From a virus: a stretch of 26,315 bases of DNA. The notes below the pieces were generated by a model. The model was not told the DNA's origin. It did not search any database and was given only the letters and a program-made list of their open reading frames with translations. Of this stretch, positions 22,629-26,315 are shown in pieces (the first letter of the stretch is position 1; each line of letters begins with the position of its first letter). The stretch covers positions 1 through 26,315 of the IMG/VR virus record IMGVR_UViG_3300028840_001136. One strand, given 5' to 3'. A program made the translations under genes and the position numbers.

Positions 22629-24577
22629 TATCGTCCTCCGATCCAGCCCGATCGCCCGCCGCCGCCAATCCAGCTATCACCTTGCGTTTCTGGTTTTTCC
22701 GGTGGCGGCGGCGTTTCGGCCTTTGTTTCCAAATAATGTGCCAGGCTGGTCAAATTCGGCTGCCAGGAAATGTCCGCACAACCGGCGGCATAGACCTCGC
22801 AGTCCAGCAAATGATTGTCCCGCCTGACCTGTTTCCAATACATCTTGCCGCGCCGGTCACGACGCAGCTCCTCAGCTAGAAATTGCCGTGCGTAATCCAT
22901 ACCGGTCTCGGCGTGCAAGTAAAACCGCTGGCTTTCCGCCGGCATGGGCTCGTCGTTTTCGTCGGTCGGGTTTTCTTTGCGGCTCAACCGCCACCACAAT
23001 AACCCTTTAATCTGGGCCGTATCCAGCATGCGAATCGTCACCAATCCGCGCCAGCCACGGCGCCTGCCGCTGGCTATCGGCTTGGCCTCGACCTGCTTTT
23101 CGGGTCCCACCCGCTGGAACTGACGCCGACTGGCCCCCTTGATCCCGTATAATATGCGGTCTCCGTACTTGTGGCGCAGCTGGGTTATAAAGTTGTAGAC
23201 CTCCTCGGTGCGGGTGTCGGTTTCGCTTTCGCCATCACCGCCGCCGGTGTCCATGGCCGCCCGCCAGATCGGCAGGGTTTCATTTTTGCCGTCGACGGGA
23301 TAAGACGTGTTGTAAACCAGGTTTTCGACGTCCTCGAAGGTTGCCAAATAGCCATACTGTACCAGGTGACTGGTCAAATCCCCGCCCCAGGCCCGCACCA
23401 CAAACCAGAATCCGCGTTTTTGCGTATCGATGCCGGCCGTCAGGGCCACGGCCCAGTCCGGCGCCACTCCGGGCGGCAGGTCGTTTTTATGCTTTAACAG
23501 CTCACTTTCCACCTGGCGCTCCACCCGCTCGGTCCAGGGCTGGCATTTGTGCTGGGTGACATAAGCCTGGTATTTGTTGGGGTCCTCCTGGGCCCTAAAA
23601 AATGCCGCCAGCGGTGTCGATAGGCTCACAAAGGGCGAGTACCAGGAGGCCAGCTCCCGGAAAGCCACCGCCACGGGACGCTCCACCGGGTGCTCGGCTT
23701 TCCAGCGCCCGGCCGCCACCGCCTGGTTGCGCATGTAATCGTCCCAGTCCATTTTGCAGGCCGTGCAGGTATAGCGGCCCATTTTTTTACGGCGGATGTC
23801 GCGCGGATCCCGGCAGCCGCCAGCGTGCAGGTTGGCATCTTCCATGATCTGTAACGCATTGCACACCGGGCAGCGTGCATGGTAGCGCCTCACCTCGTCT
23901 GGCTCGGTTTTTAGTAACAGGTCAAAGGCGTCGCCCTCTAAATTAGGCGTGGAAAAATATAGCGACTTGCTGGTATTCTCATAGGTGTTCTGGCGCTGGT
24001 CGCCCAGAGAAAACGGGTCGGCCTCTTTGCCGGACCATTCCGGGTATTTGCCGGGCTCGTCGTAAAACATATATTGAATTGATTCGCTGGCCAGGGCCGC
24101 CGCAGATGAGGCCCAGGCCATCATCAAGTCCATACCATTGACAAAGCGCACCGCCAGGGTGGTGACATCGTCGGCCCGCGTGCCCAGCAGCGCCGAGGTG
24201 CGCGGTGACTTGCGAAACATGGGGATAAGCTGCCGGCGGGCGATGCGCTTGGCTACCTTTTCGTCCGGCATGATATACATGGCTGGGCCGGGCGCCACAT
24301 CGATGCAATAGTTTAAACAGTTGGTGGCAAAAGTCGTTTTTCCCGTCTGCGGCGCCCACTCCACGAATATTTTACGCACCCAGGGCAGGTTAAAAGTGTT
24401 CATGGGCTCGATGGCATACGGTGTCAAATTCGGGTCATAGTGTGATCCGTCACGAAATTTGCGATACTTGGTGGCATGTTCCGCCACCGTGATCCGGTCC
24501 CGCGCCCGAAATACCAGCCTCTCGGCATCGGTAAACCGAAACGATTCAGTCTCTATTTTCTCTGCCAGTTGCTGCAT
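22628..24577 (-). CDS. Terminase large subunit (lambda GpA family)
   Basis: The 649-aa protein has an ATPase with Walker A at residues 75-82 (APQTGKTT), Walker B at 168-174 (QYMFYDE) and a coupling motif STPN at 209-212. A zinc ribbon follows, with C236-PVC239 and C271-TAC274. The C-terminal RNase H-like nuclease has Asp384 (GIDTQKRG) and Asp443 (AAMDTGGGDG), and HLLDCEVYAA near the end. It cuts concatemeric DNA and drives it into the procapsid through the portal. Length is equal to lambda A (641). In lambda the next gene is W; here about 3 kb of other DNA lies between. Confidence 0.94.
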   Translation of the reverse strand: MQQLAEKIETESFRFTDAERLVFRARDRITVAEHATKYRKFRDGSHYDPNLTPYAIEPMNTFNLPWVRKIFVEWAPQTGKTTFATNCLNYCIDVAPGPAMYIMPDEKVAKRIARRQLIPMFRKSPRTSALLGTRADDVTTLAVRFVNGMDLMMAWASSAAALASESIQYMFYDEPGKYPEWSGKEADPFSLGDQRQNTYENTSKSLYFSTPNLEGDAFDLLLKTEPDEVRRYHARCPVCNALQIMEDANLHAGGCRDPRDIRRKKMGRYTCTACKMDWDDYMRNQAVAAGRWKAEHPVERPVAVAFRELASWYSPFVSLSTPLAAFFRAQEDPNKYQAYVTQHKCQPWTERVERQVESELLKHKNDLPPGVAPDWAVALTAGIDTQKRGFWFVVRAWGGDLTSHLVQYGYLATFEDVENLVYNTSYPVDGKNETLPIWRAAMDTGGGDGESETDTRTEEVYNFITQLRHKYGDRILYGIKGASRRQFQRVGPEKQVEAKPIASGRRRGWRGLVTIRMLDTAQIKGLLWWRLSRKENPTDENDEPMPAESQRFYLHAETGMDYARQFLAEELRRDRRGKMYWKQVRRDNHLLDCEVYAAGCADISWQPNLTSLAHYLETKAETPPPPEKPETQGDSWIGGGGRSGWIGGR

Positions 24578-24597
24578 TGATGGTGCCTATGACGTGG

Positions 24598-25197
24598 TTA
24601 TTTCCAGGTTCCAACATCGTCTATGGTTTCCCCCCTGAATCCCATATCGGGAGTCCAGGAGTCGGGCTTGCCGTCTTTATGTTCTGCCACCCATTGACGC
24701 AAATACTCTTGAACATTGTAAAACCATTGTCGCCGAATATCCGAATAAACATTCATGCTTCCATACTTGGATTCACCGGCTTCTGTTCTGGCCTTAGCAA
24801 GCGCCATGTATTCTCGAATTTCGCCTGTCAGAATAACCCTGGGCAGATAAAGCCACCATGGTTCAAGTGCCACAGCCAGCTTGTCGGCTACACATAGCCT
24901 TGAAAATGACTCCCCTGCTGCCTTTGCAATGAACCGACTATGAAAAAGACAGAAGTCATACCACTCAATCCCAAATAGGCAGCCCATCAGTCGGGCGGCA
25001 AAGTATGGGTGCTTTTCTCCTTCCGGGCCATCCATATTTGGTTTACCCCAATAACCCAAGTCATGCGTGAAAAACGCAATCCACAATCGCGGATCAAATG
25101 GAAAACTGTAGATTCTCCACCAGGCATAGGCCACAAACCACGGATGAATCAGAAACTGATGTGCTCCAAATAAAACGCTTTTAGTTCCGATTTTCAT
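24598..25197 (-). CDS. HD-domain-like accessory protein (199 aa)
   Basis: The start is ATG 25197 behind GAGGAGAG. The order of possible metal ligands is His18, His45-Asp46 (FFTHDLGYWG), His63 (EKHPYFAARL), His86 (CLFHSRFIAK) and Asp105 (CVADKLAVAL). This is the H...HD...H...H...D pattern of HD phosphohydrolases, which act on nucleotides or phosphodiesters. Many Trp and Tyr are present. It lies between small packaging-region genes and the large terminase and is less G+C-rich than these, so it is probably an accessory gene with a host- or defence-related role. The family is inferred from the motif alone. Confidence 0.6.
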   Translation of the reverse strand: MKIGTKSVLFGAHQFLIHPWFVAYAWWRIYSFPFDPRLWIAFFTHDLGYWGKPNMDGPEGEKHPYFAARLMGCLFGIEWYDFCLFHSRFIAKAAGESFSRLCVADKLAVALEPWWLYLPRVILTGEIREYMALAKARTEAGESKYGSMNVYSDIRRQWFYNVQEYLRQWVAEHKDGKPDSWTPDMGFRGETIDDVGTWK

Positions 25198-25235
25198 AAA
25201 CTCTCCTCGGTCTCAAAGTAACGGTGGCCTCGCGG

Positions 25236-25427
25236 CTAAATAATCTCTTTTTTCTTCGCCAGCCACTCGGGAATGACAACCCGGTATGTAATCTCCGTCA
25301 CCGGGTCGTATTCGACAATCTGGCTTTTCGGGATCCAGAACTCATTCAACCCGTCCGAAAACAAAAAAGCCAAATCCGTCTCCCGCCTCAAATCCCCATA
25401 GAACTCCACTTCATCCGCTTGCGGCAT
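25236..25427 (-). CDS. Small hypothetical protein (63 aa)
   Basis: The start ATG at 25427 is 3 nt after the previous stop, with GGGGGAATAG upstream. The product (ETDLAFLFSDGLNEFWIPKS, then VVIPEWLAKKKEII) is a short beta-rich unit with a final IPEWLA motif, a type I have seen in many phage genomes without function. It could fold as an SH3-like barrel. Confidence 0.7.
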   Translation of the reverse strand: MPQADEVEFYGDLRRETDLAFLFSDGLNEFWIPKSQIVEYDPVTEITYRVVIPEWLAKKKEII

Positions 25428-25430
25428 CGT

Positions 25431-25646
25431 CTATTCCCCCAATATCTCCGCCGGCAACACCCCCGCCAGATCGGCCCCGGACTCCAGAAACAGCCGGATC
25501 AGCTCTCCCTTTTTGCAGCTCTTGTAGTTGCCCCGCTTTTTCAGCAGATCCTCGAACAGAAAATCTTTTACACATTGCTGTTTTCCCCACACAAACGCCG
25601 CGCAATACTCACAAAACCCGCTGTTTTTTGCCTGATTTTTAGTCAT
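25431..25646 (-). CDS. Small Cys-containing hypothetical protein (71 aa)
   Basis: The ATG follows directly after the small terminase stop (TAA-ATG). Cysteines lie in FCEYCAAF, QQCVKDF and KSCKKGE, a possible zinc site, followed by ELIRLFLESGADLAGVLPAE. No family is recognised. Coupling to the terminase gene implies co-expression. Confidence 0.65.
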   Translation of the reverse strand: MTKNQAKNSGFCEYCAAFVWGKQQCVKDFLFEDLLKKRGNYKSCKKGELIRLFLESGADLAGVLPAEILGE

Positions 25647-26231
25647 TTATCCCACCACACGCTCCAGATTGTCGATATCCACCTCCGCCGGCAGTTCAAA
25701 TTCCTGGTTTTCGGAATACCGCGTCAGCCACTCCTCCGACTTGTCAAGCCAGAACTCGATCAAATCCGGTGCCCGTGTCGCGTCGCCGGCCGCCAGGGCG
25801 ATCATTTCACCGGAGTTATTTCTGATAAAATTCTCAATATCGCTTTTAAAAACCGCCGCCCGGCGGGCCAGAGCCCTTTCAAACGCCACCCGCTCCACAT
25901 ATTCGCCGCGCAAAATTTTGGTTTTTATTTCCCAGTGCTCGGCCTGGGCTGCGATCTTGCGGGCTTCGGCTTGTTTTTTTTCGCGCTGCGCCACCGGCTC
26001 GATTCTGCTTTTATTTCTCCCGCCGGATCCGTCGGCCATCTTTAGCCAGTCCCGTGCATACCGCTCCACCTCAGAAATTAAAAATGTCCCGTCAACCTGC
26101 GGCCCGATTTTGCCCTGGTCCCGATGCCGGTAAACTGCCGACTTGGAAACCTTCCACCCAGCTGCTTTCAAAAACTCCACCACTTCCAAAAGGTTTTTTA
26201 GACCGCCATATTTTTCGGGCTCATCACTCAT
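25647..26231 (-). CDS. Terminase small subunit, Nu1-like
   Basis: The 194-aa protein opens with a winged-helix segment (residues 12-56: NLLEVVEFLKAAGWKVSKSA, VYRHRDQGKIGPQVDGTFLI) that matches the Nu1-type DNA-binding fold. A linker with Lys/Arg/Ala helix (QREKKQAEARKIAAQAEHWE) follows, and then a C-terminal helical domain (FERALARRAAVFKSDIENFI) for contact with the large subunit. It recognises the packaging site. It is the first gene of the block, as Nu1 is in lambda, so the cos or pac region should be at or just beyond the right edge. Confidence 0.85.
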   Translation of the reverse strand: MSDEPEKYGGLKNLLEVVEFLKAAGWKVSKSAVYRHRDQGKIGPQVDGTFLISEVERYARDWLKMADGSGGRNKSRIEPVAQREKKQAEARKIAAQAEHWEIKTKILRGEYVERVAFERALARRAAVFKSDIENFIRNNSGEMIALAAGDATRAPDLIEFWLDKSEEWLTRYSENQEFELPAEVDIDNLERVVG

Positions 26232-26315
26232 GCATCAATTCCCATTCCCTTCTATTCCTATTTTCCCATCCCCTTTTTTTCTCCAAAAGTACTGAACACC
26301 CGCGCTGAGGGGAAC
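26232..26315 (-). other. Purine-rich leader upstream of the small terminase
   Basis: On the minus strand, bases 26283 to about 26235 are almost all purines with repeated GGGAAT/GGAATAG units, preceded by a G+C-rich stretch with GCGCGGGTG. It contains no ORF of note. The place directly before a Nu1-like gene is where lambda keeps cosB. No cohesive-end sequence can be proved here. Confidence 0.35.

Overview
The window is a contiguous block of a tailed phage or prophage genome with lambda-type (siphovirus) packaging, head and tail modules. Every confident gene lies on the minus strand, so the genetic order runs from the right edge (26.3 kb) to the left edge (1). No ribosomal, metabolic or integrase gene is present, so I cannot tell a free phage from a prophage. 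The structural genes are G+C-rich. The gene types (lambda A/W/B/C/E/G-T/H/M/L/K/J-like) point to a Gram-negative host, but the sequence does not fix its taxonomy.

Layout, right to left. 26.2-24.6 kb: a Nu1-like small terminase with an HTH, two small unknowns and an HD-fold-like accessory gene. 24.6-22.4 kb: the large terminase and a Cys-rich small protein. 22.35-22.03 kb: a 32-codon ORF with a very good ribosome binding site, coupled to an HTH protein. 22.0-20.0 kb: an AT-rich accessory island inserted where lambda A and W would otherwise be neighbours. 19.9-19.5 kb: hairpins, a promoter-like site and a small Cys protein. 19.5-13.6 kb: gpW-like joiner, portal, S49 protease with nested scaffold, two paralogous DUF2190-like capsid decoration proteins, major capsid protein and two connector or terminator genes. 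13.6-7.8 kb: tail tube, G/T chaperones with a -1 frameshift site, a gp10/Z-like protein, tape measure, M, L and NlpC/P60 (K). 7.8-0 kb: a J-like tail tip protein with a LamG insertion, a beta-helix tail spike, small genes, and a receptor-type protein running off the left edge.

The main discovery is that the 20.0-22.0 kb island is built like an integron gene-cassette array without an integrase. Two attC sites (20189-20251 and 20002-20116) have textbook architecture: 7-10 nt R boxes, 5-nt unpaired spacers on both sides, and long L''/L' stems with two extrahelical bases at equivalent positions. A third (21617-21671) is slightly weaker. Two more (21880-21928 and 21964-22018) are degenerate. The R' at the start of each cassette is complementary to the R'' at its end, which is the expected signature of independently mobile cassettes. 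The genes are oriented with attC at their 3' ends. The cassettes carry a Cys-rich 68-aa protein, a three-gene unit ending in an HNH nuclease, and an ORF-less 189-bp unit.

A second theme is Ser/Ala/Pro repeat tracts appended to or inserted into three virion proteins: a capsid decoration protein, the J-like tail tip and the left-edge receptor protein. A 64-bp perfect DNA match links the capsid and tail copies. The virion would therefore be decorated with flexible PSAS polymer on both head and tail.
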